From assembly GCA_949987565.1 (NCBI GenBank), contig OX465110.1, positions 14,672,290 through 14,736,289 of the forward strand: a stretch of DNA of 64,000 nucleotides. The letters run 5' to 3'. The stretch's first letter is position 1, and every line of letters starts with the position of its first letter. The translations under genes were made by a program, and so were the position numbers. Positions 25,650-37,699 of the stretch are shown piece by piece. Source of the stretch: Luidia sarsii. Its lineage: Eukaryota > Echinodermata > Asteroidea > Paxillosida > Luidiidae. The notes under the pieces were generated by a model that had not been told where the DNA came from, made no database searches, and saw only the letters and a program-made list of their open reading frames with translations.

Positions 25650-28600
25650 GATTACCGGTACACAGGGCAGTCCTGTGTACTGTACAATTACAACCATGGT
25701 ACAACCCAGAGATTTTTTTTTTGTAGTGTGCAAAGCAAATCTACAACTTACATATACATGTACATGTAATTTAGAAATATTTAGATAAGAATAATTTCCA
25801 AATGAGTTTGAAAGTTCTTCGGGGAGTGAATACTGCATATTTGATTTACACACACAGTACATGTAGGTCCAAAAATGAACTGGTAGTACAGGCACATGTA
25901 CTGTACATGTACATAATTGTAACATAAAAATAAAACATTATAATATTGAGAAAACTATTGTTAGACTTAATAAAGGCTTAACCAGTTCAGTGAGTTCACA
26001 AACTCAACACTTTTAATGTCTACCCCGTAAATAGCGACCGTAAAAGGAAAATAAAATCTTTAGCGTGCCCCGCCCACAAAAAAAAAAACCTTTTGCACGC
26101 GGGCCAAAGAGAAGGTGATGACATCATTGGCAGTGCAATGTTGCATGATCGACTACACACACACACGTATAGTATACGCGCGTCCACGCGTCCACAAGAA
26201 AACCATGGCAGAGCGAATACGTTATTTCACCACGCTGTACTGAAAAGGCGTTGTGTGACGATATTATCACGGCAAACACTTCTATGACAACCCAAAACGC
26301 GTACAAAAGGCCGGCTAAAGCCAAGGTGCAAAGGTCGTGCACACGGCGCTCTGTTTTCTGCCGGTGACGTCACAGGGTTAAGCGGTACGCTGTCGCAATT
26401 TTTCGGGTTGAAAAGTGGGGGTCAGTTTTCTGTAGAGAATCTTGCTGCTTTCTCAAAAATATGATTACTATATAAAAAAAAACCTGACACATGGAAGTTC
26501 ATACCCTCTCTGATCGAATACACATCATATTCCTTTTCATTTCAGGTACTCTTTAAGATGTGTACTTTATGTATTTGAAATAATGGCTGTAGTTGATACC
26601 GGTTCACCACCTCTTTGAAACGGTCAGGGTGGATAGTTTCCTGGTTGCAGGCAATTTGCTGGTCAGTTATGCGCCCATAGCGGTTGAAGTTGCCCCTTTT
26701 CTCTGTTAACTTAAACACTCCACAACCCCTTGAAGCGCACATAATGATGAAGGACTTGGTCCTTGAATGAAAACAGATAGAGATTAGCATTGGCTAGAAG
26801 CCAATGTGAGGTCCCTGGACACAGACTGAGTAACACTGGAATGGACTGCCAGTTGATTTGCACTCTGCCCTGCTCTGACCTTGCAGTTGGTTAGCGGCAC
26901 TAAACAAAACAGAAACAGTGGAAATTTTGCCCTTCAGCAAAATCAATGCTACTCTAAACAAGGCAAAGAAAAATTGATGGTCGGGCCAGTGGCCTATGTC
27001 AGTTTGACAAAAGCGTTGTAGAGGCAGAGTTGATGTGCATCTGGCTCATTTATGAAATGGTTTCAGCAATGCAGTTTCCATAGGGAAGAGTGTACAGGTT
27101 TGTAAATGAAATTTCCTGAAAGCTTTGGTAATTACCAGCCTTTAGAATGAGCAGATTACGTGCTGCATGCCCACTGCATAAGGCTTTCGGTCCACCATCA
27201 TACCGGTACCTCATCTGCCTAATGGTTGCTCCAATGGAGCTCAAGTCAATTTTCAAATTGAGTCTCTGAAACCATATCTTGTTATTAGGACAGACTCTTA
27301 CGAGCAAGTGAAACACAAGAGAACAGTGTGATGTTTTGAAGGGACACTTTATAGGACAAGTGAAGATTGTATTCTAAAAGTAGTGAAAATTGACTCTGGT
27401 TTTATGTGCTTGAATTGAAATCAGTACTTGCCTGTTTGACATTTTCTCTCTTTTTTTTCTCATTCTGTCGGTGTTTTATTATCAATAGTCATGGGAATAT
27501 CAAAACAATGATTTCTTTTCAGAATTTTGTATGAAATGCAGTTTCTTCACCCGTGACATTTACAGGTACAGTGTGTACATTGTGTACATGTAGGTTATGA
27601 GAGACTATAAATGTCCTGCACACAGACTCAGCGTACCCTTAGTTTATCTTCCATCATCTCCTCAGGGATATTCATGAAACTACCTAATCCTGCAGCTGAC
27701 GTTATTCTTTGGTGTCCTATGAACATACTTGTTGCTTAGCGACAGCTATACAAAGGCACACTGATTCCTTCAATAATAATTTCAAAGGCAATTGGCCGTC
27801 AGGTAATATGGATCTGATTTTGTTCAATTTATTATTATTAATTTTTTTTTATTATCCCAGTGTGTAGGCTGGGGTGGGTAGTCAATTGCTTTGTATAAAG
27901 TAAGACATTTTACACTTGATGTTTCCGAAGTGCATTTAACAAGTTGATTATTTACGATGATGGATCTACATGTACATGTACATGTAGACTCGGATACTTG
28001 TGTGTGCGTCCACTGGTCAATAGTGAACAGGTGATCCAGGGCTTAGACAGATGCACAAGTCCAGGGATGAAATCGCGGAAGGGCTTCTATCCAACCAAAG
28101 GCAAGATGGAGTTGAAGAGGAACCTCATCTCTTTTTAATAATCCATACAGGTGCATCTTGTCCCTGTGTGGCATTTGTCCAATCCTGCCCTCAGTCAACT
28201 ATCATTTTTCTCTTCCTATGAATTTTAATCATCGTCATTCCCAAATCTCCATTGACCTATTTCTGCTCAACCCTCCACTGCCTGGCTGCTCCACACCCCC
28301 CCCCCTTGCGCATCACTCCTCATCAGTGAAGCCAAGAGCCCTACCACTGGCACCGGGGCTATCCCAGTGGACAACTTAGAGACATATTGAAACCTGGATG
28401 GGAGCTTGGAGCTCTGCCATTGGCTCCGTTGGGAGCCTCCAGTGATATTGGATATTTTGGAGTCGGCTGTGTTGAGATGACTTGCAGTGTTCTAACCACT
28501 TGAGTGCTGTGTTTGCTTTTGAGGGGGAACAAAACAAATAAGCTGAGCAGGAACCTGGTTAGAATGTCATGGAGTCAAATGACGTACTAGGAGCCGAAGG

Positions 28601-28840
28601 AATGAATAAAGGAAGTTGTGTAGTGGGGCTGGGATACCTTTCAAGTGTTATACTGTAGCAGACTTTTTCAAGCATGGTTGACCATTCCTGCCCTAGATTT
28701 GCTTGGACAAGTTTACAGTTCCTGCATATTTACATAATTAACTGGGGCCTCTGCCTGTTCATGCTGATTCAGTTTCCAGTTTTATTTTGAAATGTACACA
28801 AATGTTGCCAACTGCTTGCTGAATAACCAAAATGCAAAGC
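25650..28840. other. No gene seen
   Basis: It includes a CpG-containing stretch at 26030-26400 with ACGCGTCCACGCGTCC, and otherwise AT-rich sequence. A C9 run lies near 28300. No exon or TIR pair was identified. Confidence 0.5.
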
Positions 28841-28920
28841 TCAAACGTGTAGAGGGCCTGACATTTTTTATCAAACCGGTAGCAGGGCCCCTCTAAAAGG
28901 CAAAAACCATAGCCCTTTTT

Positions 28921-29179
28921 TAGCCCTAACCCTACCCCTAGCCCAAAACCTAGGTAGCTGTAGCCCTAACCCTACCCCTAGCCCAAAACCTAGGTAGCTG
29001 TAGCCCTAACCCTACCCCTAGCCAAAAACCTAGGTAGCTGTAGCCCTAACCCTACCCCTAGCCCAAAACCTAGGTACTGTAGCTGTAGCCCAAACCCTAG
29101 CTCTAGCTCTAGCTGTAACCCTACCCCTAGCCCAAACCCTAGCCAAAACCCTAGTAGCCCTAGCCCTAACCCTAGCCCT
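28921..29179. repeat. Telomere-like tandem repeat, 40-bp unit (4 copies) plus degenerate CCCTA array
   Basis: TAGCCCTAACCCTACCCCTA plus GCCCAAAACCTAGGTAGCTG is repeated at 28921, 28961, 29001 and 29041 with almost no change. Irregular CCCTAACCCTAGCC motifs follow to 29179. It sits next to a decayed half of the hairpin repeat (28845-28910). Confidence 0.9.
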
Positions 29180-29339
29180 TACATTTTGAGCATACTTCGC
29201 AGACCCCATATTCTGAAGGGTATGTTCACGTCACGCTCACATTAAGTTTTTATTAAGGCATTAAGTTGTTATTTCAGAAATATAACATTATTGTGAATTT
29301 GTGAGATTTTGATGAACTGTCACAATTGTTTTTTGTTTT

Positions 29340-29610
29340 TCAAAAATTAGGAGGGACTGACATTTCAATCCTAGCAGGACCTTTCTCAAAGGCATAGAAA
29401 GGTCCTGCTAGGATCAAAACATCAAGCCCTCCTAATTGTTGATATTCACTTTTTGGTCATTTTATTCAGTAAGCAGTTTGCAACAATTTTGCATATTACT
29501 ATTTTTTTTAGCCTTTGAGAAAGGTTCTGCTAGGATTGAAACATCAGGCCCACTAAATTTTGAGATTTGCATTTTGGTAATTTTAGTCAGTAAGCAGTTT
29601 GCAACATTTT
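29340..29610. repeat. Hairpin repeat family, inverted pair plus extra half unit
   Basis: Positions 29345-29440 form an almost perfect hairpin (AATTAGGAGGG, ATCCTAGCAGGACCTTTCTC and the inverse). A further half unit at about 29510-29610 (GAGAAAGGTTCTGCTAGGAT, then CAGTAAGCAGTTTGCAAC) follows. Confidence 0.7.
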
Positions 29611-29619
29611 TGTATATCA

Positions 29620-32115
29620 CTTTAAAAACAATTTTTATAGAATAGACATTTAGGGGAAGTAATGTTTTAGCATTGGAAATCAAAGTTATGCCCTTTCATG
29701 CAGAGTTTGGGTGCACATGTGTACTTGACACATGTACTGTGTTGCCTTGCTGCCTTGCCTCTCCCCTTAAGAATTCAAGGTGAAGGAATCTTCAATCAAG
29801 TTCAATGTATGGAAAAAGCTTTCGAGAGTTGTGTGCGAGGTACCCCAAAGTGCAAATGATCTTTGGTGGATACACTGAAGTGGACAGCAATTGATAAGCC
29901 ACACTTTGCCGAGAATTCCTCCCCTCTTTCCGCGCAGCGGACCTTAAATCTGTACGGAGCCTTGCTGATCCATGGCGACGCACATGTGCATCCCCATGGC
30001 TGTATGAACACATTCAAGGAGCTTTGTGGTTCAGACCAGCTGGAGCATGAGTCGAGCAGGTCTTAGCACTTTCACTTCCATCAGTCCACTGTTTCCTAGG
30101 ATTAACACTGCAGTCCTCTCTCTCTCTCTCTTCAATCTGCAGGCCTGGAGACTACTCATTAGTGGTTGGTGAGGCGGAGACACTGGATATGGCAGCTCTA
30201 TGGGAACAAACACAAACGGAAGAACGGAGTCATCCTGGAATTATGTCTCTGAAGGCCAGCATCAAAGTCAACTTGACCCGCGTTTTGCTATGTGACTACA
30301 CATGTGTCTCTTATTCTAACCTAAAGGTTGAGCTGGTGGGATTAATGGGCTATACACACGTGTGTCCTCTTCTTCTCTGTTAACTGAGTAGGGGTTTATG
30401 GTTTTCTCCAGAGATGTACCAGTATCATAAAAAAGTAAAGAGTTACTGTGGATGTACATTGTACGTGTGTTAAACGCACACTGAACAGTGGTTAGCCTGA
30501 ACTTAAACAGTTTCGTGATTTTTTTTTTATGGGGGGGGGGGGGTGCAACAAATATAAGCAAAAACAACCCCCTCCAAAAATATGATACTGAAACTAATTA
30601 ACAGTGGACCATTTCAACCATGACAGCATCTATTCCTGACGCTCGTAATGCATGTGTAACATGTCCTGAAATTGAAACCCCTAAATCAGTCATCGGAGCA
30701 TACGGTTACCCTACTTTTAATGGTGTGAACCAATCCTTGGTGTAATCCTCCTGGTCACTCACCTGAGCCCACCGTTGGCTAATGTACAACTGCTGACAAC
30801 TCCTCCGGATTCCCCGTGCTGTCTGAGAGCAGACAGAAGAAAGGGAAGCCCGGCATACAGCAATTACTCATGCGATATTATGACACCCTCTGCCACACAG
30901 GGAGGTTCGGCCTCTCACGAGGCATTTTCACACCGCAACAATATCCCGAGAAATTCCCGGGCAAATAGCTGCGCCGTGTGAAAAGGCCTGTAGGTGGCTC
31001 AAGTGCCAGGCCTGCACTCAACACCCCTCTATAGCACGGGAAAGTTGCACTGAGTGTTTTTGTGTGGGACAGTCCAAGGGTTGCTCTCAGCTGTGAAATG
31101 CAGCACCCAGACCAGCCACTCTTGTGGTATTCTTTACAAAGGTCACACACTCAAAACTCTTGATTTTTTTTCCCCTTGGCTGTCCCAGTTTTGACCACGA
31201 TCACTTACCAGGCAGGGGTAAGATGAGAAAGTTCTTCATCTTCATTGAATGCTAGAATTCAGCCAGGTGCACATGGAGTATGGCTGTTCTGTTTCGCTTG
31301 GCTCGACCCCAGTCTGGATTCAGATCGCACCGATCGTCTCACCTGTCCTCCCTCTGTGCTCCACTCAGGCTTGCCATGGACCAGTTCTCTGGTTCTGCTA
31401 CAAAATAGTCAAACAAAAGAAGAAGAAGAAGAAATGTCTCAGTTCTCCTCATGCTTTGCCTGCGATAGCGAGGCCAAACCATTGGCAGACAACAGTCATG
31501 CTCAATGTAGAAAGTAACGTTAACAAAATGTTAACAAAACAAAATTCTTGAAGATTTGCGTTCTTGCACACGCTTCAGGAGCCAACATTTGCAGCCAAAT
31601 AACTTGATGTTGACTTACCCACTGGAATCAGCTGTGATCATAAATTGGGATGAAATAAAGAGGAAATGTAATATAGTTCCCTTTCGTTGGAGCTAGTATA
31701 CGTCCATAACACAAATTGCCATAGTGTGACATTCAAGTTGCTTGTTACAGTGACAACCTCCGCATTAATTCAAGCCCGTCCTGGGGTAAGGTCACCTGAT
31801 TGACTGAACCAATCAAATTAGGGGGTGCCAAGTCAGTCGGACATGACCTGCGTGCATCGTGGAGGCTGATCTTTGTCTGGCAAAATGCATGCCAAGATAG
31901 GAGCTTTAATATTCATCGATCGCGATAGATGGTGAAGATCATAATCTTTGGCTGCCTATAGCATTCAGTAAATGAGTGTATGCAGAAGATTGTAGATTAT
32001 CTTGAGTTTACTGGACCTCCTTTTATGTACCGTTATTCTTCTCTCTGAAGGTCAGGTGGATTCATTATTCCATACAGCCATCTAATGGGGGAACCGAATG
32101 TGACTGAATAATTCT
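29620..32115. other. No gene seen
   Basis: Mostly unique sequence. Short (TC)n at 30118-30131 and (GAA)n at 31418-31432; T9 and G13 runs at 30518-30543. The short TIR hairpin at 30921-30988 is listed separately. Confidence 0.5.
30921..30988. mobile_element. Short TIR element related to the CCCGGGTAA family
   Basis: GGCATTTTCACACCGC at 30921 and the inverted GCCGTGTGAAAAGGCC ending at 30988 flank a core of only about 35 bp with ATTCCCGGGCAA. The TTTTCACAC terminus resembles the element at 2572-3397. It is either an extremely short derivative or a chance hairpin. Confidence 0.45.
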
Positions 32116-32119
32116 ATTT

Positions 32120-32280
32120 CAAAAATTAGGAGGACCTGACGTTTTGATCCTAGCAGGACCTTTCTCAAAGGCAGATTGTCTTTGAGAAAGGTCTTACTTT
32201 ATAGGATCATAACTTCAGGCACTTCTAATTTTTGATTTTGGCATTTTGGTCAGCAGTTTGCAACATTTTTGCATATTATT
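32120..32280. repeat. Hairpin repeat family, inverted pair
   Basis: AAAAATTAGGAGGACCTGAC, TAGCAGGACCTTTCTCAAAG, then the inverted arm TTTGAGAAAGGTCTTAC ... CACTTCTAATTTTTG and the GCAGTTTGCAACATTTTTGC tail. The two arms are diverged. Confidence 0.65.
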
Positions 32281-32284
32281 ACTG

Positions 32285-35200
32285 AATATATTCCTGTGAA
32301 AACATTGTTACAATGGGATACAGAACTTGACACCATACCTGCCATTTGCCACCAAGGTTGTGGCAGTATTTGCAGTATTTGCATTCAAATTTTTGTGAAG
32401 GCTACAAGAGACTCTGTTCATGTGATGATGCAAATTGTAATTGGCCTTGTGGTTCTGGATGGACCATGCATGCTTTTTCTTGAGGGCCCCTTTAACCACT
32501 GTAATCCCATTAGTCCTCTAAGTAGATCACTGGACCAGCTTCCTCCACTATGGGAGGCAATGGTGGGGCCATCCTCATGACCTTCGACCTTCACGCATCC
32601 ACAGATGCTCTCAATGGGTGCAATAATGGTATTTAAACAAAATGTATTTCCGCTGTGGAGCCTTTGGTAGAATGTATTAAGCAATGTGTATCAAGCCTAG
32701 GAAATGAGTTTGGGGTTGGTTTGGTATAATAGGTCATATGAAAAACAGTAAGAATATTCATTGTTTCCATATTATGAAGTGTTATCTCACCAAACGAGAA
32801 TGGGAGGAAGGATGGATTAGAAGAAATGAAATTGGGGGTGGGCGGGAGGGGGTCTATTTAACATAGGACCTTTGATTGATGACTTATGAGTCGAATTGGT
32901 TCTCCGTGCCATGGCCCTTGGTGGAGATTAAGGGATGAGTCATTGGGCTAGATGGACTGGGCCTGTCTCAGTCAAGATCTCTCTTTGGGCTCTTTCTGAA
33001 GAACAGATCAAATATCACGGGCAATATCACTCGGAAAGTCGGAGACATTTTCATAGCGCTCAGCAATAAAACTTTATGAGCGCTGAAGAATTTGGGGCGA
33101 GCTGTGGCATCTGTCCAGCAAACAGGCAAATGCACGGTTTAAGTGCAATAGATAATATGTGCATGCTTAGTAATGCCCTTGAAAATGTACATTCATCGTG
33201 TATTCTCACGAAAACTGGCTTTGATATTGTATCAGTATATACACTCCTACACTAAAATTGCTCAGGACAAAACTGTTACCCGTCAAAGCGTCAGTGATGT
33301 CCAAAATCTGTAAATTATATAAGCTTGTATTGTCAGGAGTTCCGCCTGTGGACGAAGTTTGCCAAGTATTTTAAACGTAAGGCACCTGTATCAGTTTGGA
33401 AGGTTCAAAACCAATGGCAGAGTGCCCCCCTTGTCGAATAGCCAGCTATAAGTGAGCGACTCTTGCCGTGATTGAAACGAACACTTGACATTCTCCCATC
33501 GAGGGTTGGCGCGTCATTTCAGAGTTGTCTAATTGCCCATCAGTGATACAGAGAGTGGAGGTGGTGTAGCTGTATGCACTGAAGTGTTCCCAAGTGTAGC
33601 GCCGCTCCCCTCACGCTCTGTTGAAAAAACCTTGACAGAATAAAGTTGGCTTCGGTAGCACATCGGTTGTTTTCTGATTATGTGATCGCGCGCTGCATGG
33701 TATACCAAGTCTCAAAGATCTGATTGGTTAAAATCCTCATGGGCTTTTGGGTAATAAAGAGAATCGGCCATCCTCAAAGAAAGGAAACATTCATGTCAAC
33801 ATGGGAACCTACCCTGTGTATCGGTCACACGGCCTAGGTGTTGTTGGAAAAAAAAGCATTTTGTGTTGACAAAAACATGATTTATGAGTTATGCACCTCT
33901 ACAGACACGCATTTAGTTTTCTAGATCGGTGCACCGCCAAATTGTGTTGAATGTCTAGGTACGGCGTGTGCTCGGAAAAAAATATGTTGCAGGCTTTCAA
34001 AGAGTATTAAGGAATTACAAGCTTGGTCGATGGGCTCGCATTGGAAGTCAACAATCTCGGAGTCGAAGTCTTTTCACAACAACTTAGTCTCCACTTTAGG
34101 CTTAACCGTTGGGTTAATTCCATCCAATTTGCAAAGCCAAGGTGCCTATTCGATTTTATCGCATGCAAGATCCTATCAGTTTGCTCTGTGTTAGTATCGC
34201 CCACTTTTTATAAGCCAATCATACGCTCCTAATGGCTTTTGTCTTGTAGTGCAATTTGTACCACCAATTTTCAGCAGCATTTTTGTACACGATTTAAAAG
34301 ATTACAAGGTTTTGCACTCTATTCGTAACCGATTTTTAAATCCTCCGTTATCCATTGTACATAATCATTAGATATCGGTGACTTAACCATGGTACATGTA
34401 CATGTATGTTACAGTTTTTACCCCTTTCCTGGTGTGTTTTTACTCAATTTCAAGCTCAGAAGATAATTATGATGTGCTTTTGAGAGCCAGGACTCGGTCG
34501 CTGAGGTATTGTGCATTAATGTACAGTATCACTGACTCGGCAATTCGCTTCCCTTCACATTGGGGTATACTTGATTGATGTGTTATCTAAAAGACGCCAC
34601 GAATTTACCTTATATGGGGACCTGAAACTTTTGCTCCCTCTCTCAGCTGTGAGCGTACGTCCCTAGGTATGACTCAATCACGCAGCCAGGCCCTTATACA
34701 GTCTTGCGTAAATAAATACTGAATATTTGAGCCGGGGATGCCTGTTACTTGTCACACATCATCGCCCTGTATGGACACTATTTACTCCCCATTCATTGTA
34801 GACCACCTAAAATGAACACAGACCCTTTTCGGAAACCCGGCTTCGTCTCTTTTATCCCAAACCTGAAAACACAGCTTCGAGTTCTTTGTTGAAGTTGAAA
34901 CCCTTTTTGCAAACGCAGTATATAAAATATAACATTCAACTTGAAGCCAAAGGCCTCCCGTGTCCATGCCTAAAATGGATGAAAGAAAGAAAGCCGGATT
35001 TTCGAAAAGGGTCCAAATGTGGCAGACGTTTGCAAATTACACAAGTACGGTGTCCCCTGTAGTCCATTTGTATTAATCTGAAACACCCCGAACTCTTACA
35101 TCAACCTGTAGTTACTGTTTTAGGGTCGAAAAAAGAATGGCCTAGCACGCCAAGCTATTGTAGAATCTGATGGAGTAACTAAAACAATTGCCCGTGATTG

Positions 35201-36480
35201 AAATACTCGTTGTAGAGAAATTACCCGAAATAATTGGGCTGCAGCACTAGCAGTGTAAGGATGAAATGCCACTGTATAATCGCTGTTGCACCGTAGCTTA
35301 AAATCAATGGCGTTTGTTGGTGGGGATAAATGTATCCCTATATAGGAGTATAAAATGTTCCCCTATTTCTGAAACAAATAGTCAATTGTCACAATGTTAC
35401 AATGTTTACGTAATTTCTCAAGTATTAGCTGTAGGGCCGCGTATGCATCACTGAGGCGTCTGTACTGTAGGGGTAACTTCACAAACTTATGAAAGAGATT
35501 GACCCGTGAATAGACACAGTGTAGTGAAGTGTTTACATCGCACACGCAATGAGTCGGGAATCGGATGTGCTGTTATTATTGTACAGTTTCAGCATCTGTG
35601 CCTCTGTGAATTGTGTGTTATACAGTATTTATAAAAACAAGTCGGTTAATCACGCTAATTCACTACGGCATATCGTGTATAGGATGTTTGTGGAAGGCTA
35701 TAGCCAAAGTGCAGTCACCTGGTGGGAGGGACGGAGGTGGCAGGTTTTCACGTGGCGATTCACGCGTGATTTCACGAGGGCTGGAGCTTACAGTGGAGTC
35801 GAGTGGCGGTGCTTTTGGGTTTGGTTTGGTAGAAACGAGAGGGGTCGATCTCCGAGCGTGCGCCGATGTGCTGACGGGCCGTGCTCTGTGCATCGCCCAC
35901 GGGCCCATCCCCTCACGCCATGCACTGCATCATTTCTCCTCCCCGTTGCCGGGTAACGACGGAAAACAAGCTCGTCATCCAATCATCTTGACATTTTTGT
36001 TTGCGAGCGCACGTAATCCTGAAACATTGATGGCTAAGGAACTCACGCGGGCTTTGAATATCACGACGTACCGGTGACTATTCTTACTGCATGCACACCA
36101 TTCATCACCCAGCGCTTTCGAAGATTTTGCCAAATGTAGCCTATTTTGCTAAAAACTGGGATTTTTTGGGGGTGGGTTCTGTGAACTATTCAGTTCATTT
36201 ATTTATTCATGCAACAATATTGTAATGTGTAATCTTCATTGTAATTATGATTATTAATGGTGAATATTTGATTGATGTGCCTGAATTAAGTTTAATGCCA
36301 AAGGTTTTGTAAGGGGGAGGCGTATTTTGGCTGGTCGTGCGGGAAGTACTGAAAATATGATGGCAATTAACTTGAAGGTGATAAGTTGGATTAAAGGAAC
36401 ACCTGCGCACTGCAGTGGAGTGAGCAGCCAATTTGGCCCGGTGTGGCCTGCAAGTAGGAGAATGGTGACGCCTCATTGCC
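32285..36480. other. Unique non-coding block with palindromic and homeobox-like sites
   Basis: This stretch lacks the repeats of the first 31 kb. It holds an exact 8-bp inverted repeat AGCGCTCA / TGAGCGCT (33055-33062, 33077-33084) around a GCAATAAAACTTTA core, which includes a caudal/Abd-B-like AATAAA/TTTATG motif. No exons are recognised. Confidence 0.4.
35945..35957. promoter_or_regulatory. Perfect RFX X-box match
   Basis: GTTGCC-G-GGTAAC fits GTNRCC(N0-3)RGYAAC on both strands. It lies in a CpG-rich stretch (35700-36070). Functional status is unknown. Confidence 0.4.
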
Positions 36481-36740
36481 TCACCTAGACGGCCCAGTCA
36501 ACCCTATCGGTATACACATCAAGAAGAACCACTCGGATTAAATGACCTCTTATTCCCGGGTCATTTCTGTTGTCCTCGATCGCCCCACGTTCCTTGACAC
36601 TCCCGCGAATTGATATTCCGAGCGAGTTGCGCATCGGGGTCCCACGCCCGCCGGTCCGCCGGCTGCATCGGTAACGAGCGGCGGACGAGTCGGGGTCCCT
36701 CCCGGCCGGCGAAGGCCCTTCCGGCTCGGTCTCGAGTGAT

Positions 36741-36786
36741 GCGGCAGGACTTAAAAAAAAAAAAAAAAAAAAAAAAAACCTGCCGC
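36741..36786. other. GC-stem hairpin with an A26 loop in a CpG-rich block
   Basis: GCGGCAGG (36741-36748) and CCTGCCGC (36779-36786) are exact inverted repeats flanking ACTT plus 26 consecutive A. The 200 bp to the left (36545-36740) are GC- and CpG-rich, unlike the surroundings. Confidence 0.8.
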
Positions 36787-37560
36787 GGCGAACCAAACCC
36801 AGCCAATGGTGCGCCCGCAAGTACGGCGCGCCCTCGGTGAAGACAACCCCTGTGGAGTTTCTGTCTTTTTCGGTGTCTTATCTGTGACACAAACAACCGC
36901 CTTCCCTTCCAGGGCGCGTTCCTTTGTTAATTCAACTCCATTAGTGTCTAGCTTTTGCCTGGGGATGTACAGCTATCTTCAGCTATGGGATCTTCTCGGG
37001 GCTTGCTTCTGTACTCCGTGAAAGAAACACAACGAAATACGGATGGCATTTGATGACACGTCAGAATTACCAAAGAGACAAGACACTATCCTACAGCATA
37101 TCTGCTCTCTGGTTTCCCCACGCTCTCATATTCAATTTGATCTGGCAGTAAGGGAACACCGTAAATTGATAGGCCTCCTGTAGTCTTGTCCACCAGTCTG
37201 ACACGGAGACCACTCATTGGGGTGAAATTGAATCTCGCCTCTCGTACCATAGGCGCAATGCTGAGTATCCTTCTTCACAAGGACCCCATTGTAATGTGCC
37301 AAGCAATGGCGGTTTTTGTGCCCAGGGTGTAGCCATAGAGGTTAATATTGGCGCTCATTGAGTATTCGGTATTCACCTCAATCAGTTCTGCTGTCCAAGA
37401 GACTACTTTCAGGAAAGGTTGTTTTCACTTTAGACCTTACGTACGGTATTGGCGGGAACTGGTGTGTTTACGTCTAATTTCATATAGATATAATATGTTT
37501 GAATCATCATATTATAGTCTATAGGTTGCAACGTGGTACCCGCCGCTATGCATATTCGAC

Positions 37561-37665
37561 CGCCACGCACGGGACCTCGACCAGCTCGGTTGGCAAGTGA
37601 CGTCTGCGCTAGAAAGCAGAAATCACGGGTTCGAATCCCGCCCGGGCAGCCTGATTTTTTTTTCA
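37561..37665 (+). mobile_element. tRNA-derived SINE, well-preserved head
   Basis: CCAGCTCGGTTGG (A-box region), an anticodon-like arm TCTGC...GCAGA and a perfect B-box GGTTCGAATCC (37628-37638) form a tRNA-like head, followed by CCCGGGCAGCC and a T-run. The 5' side cannot pair with the expected acceptor strand, so it is not a functional tRNA. A diverged copy at 60785-60895 supports a repeat family. Confidence 0.7.
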
Positions 37666-37699
37666 CACCTGGCAATCGGGCAAATCGCTGAACACAGTG

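Noticed and set aside
26030..26570. Possible transposon with CpG-rich interior
   Set aside because: No matching terminal inverted repeats or second copy could be found within the window.
35613..36077. 154-codon plus-strand frame in a CpG-rich stretch
   Set aside because: Two plus frames and two minus frames overlap here with equal openness, as expected for CpG-rich DNA; no motif recognised.
37561..37665. Functional tRNA gene
   Set aside because: The B-box and anticodon-like arm are present but the acceptor arm does not pair, and a diverged copy exists at 60785. A SINE fits better.
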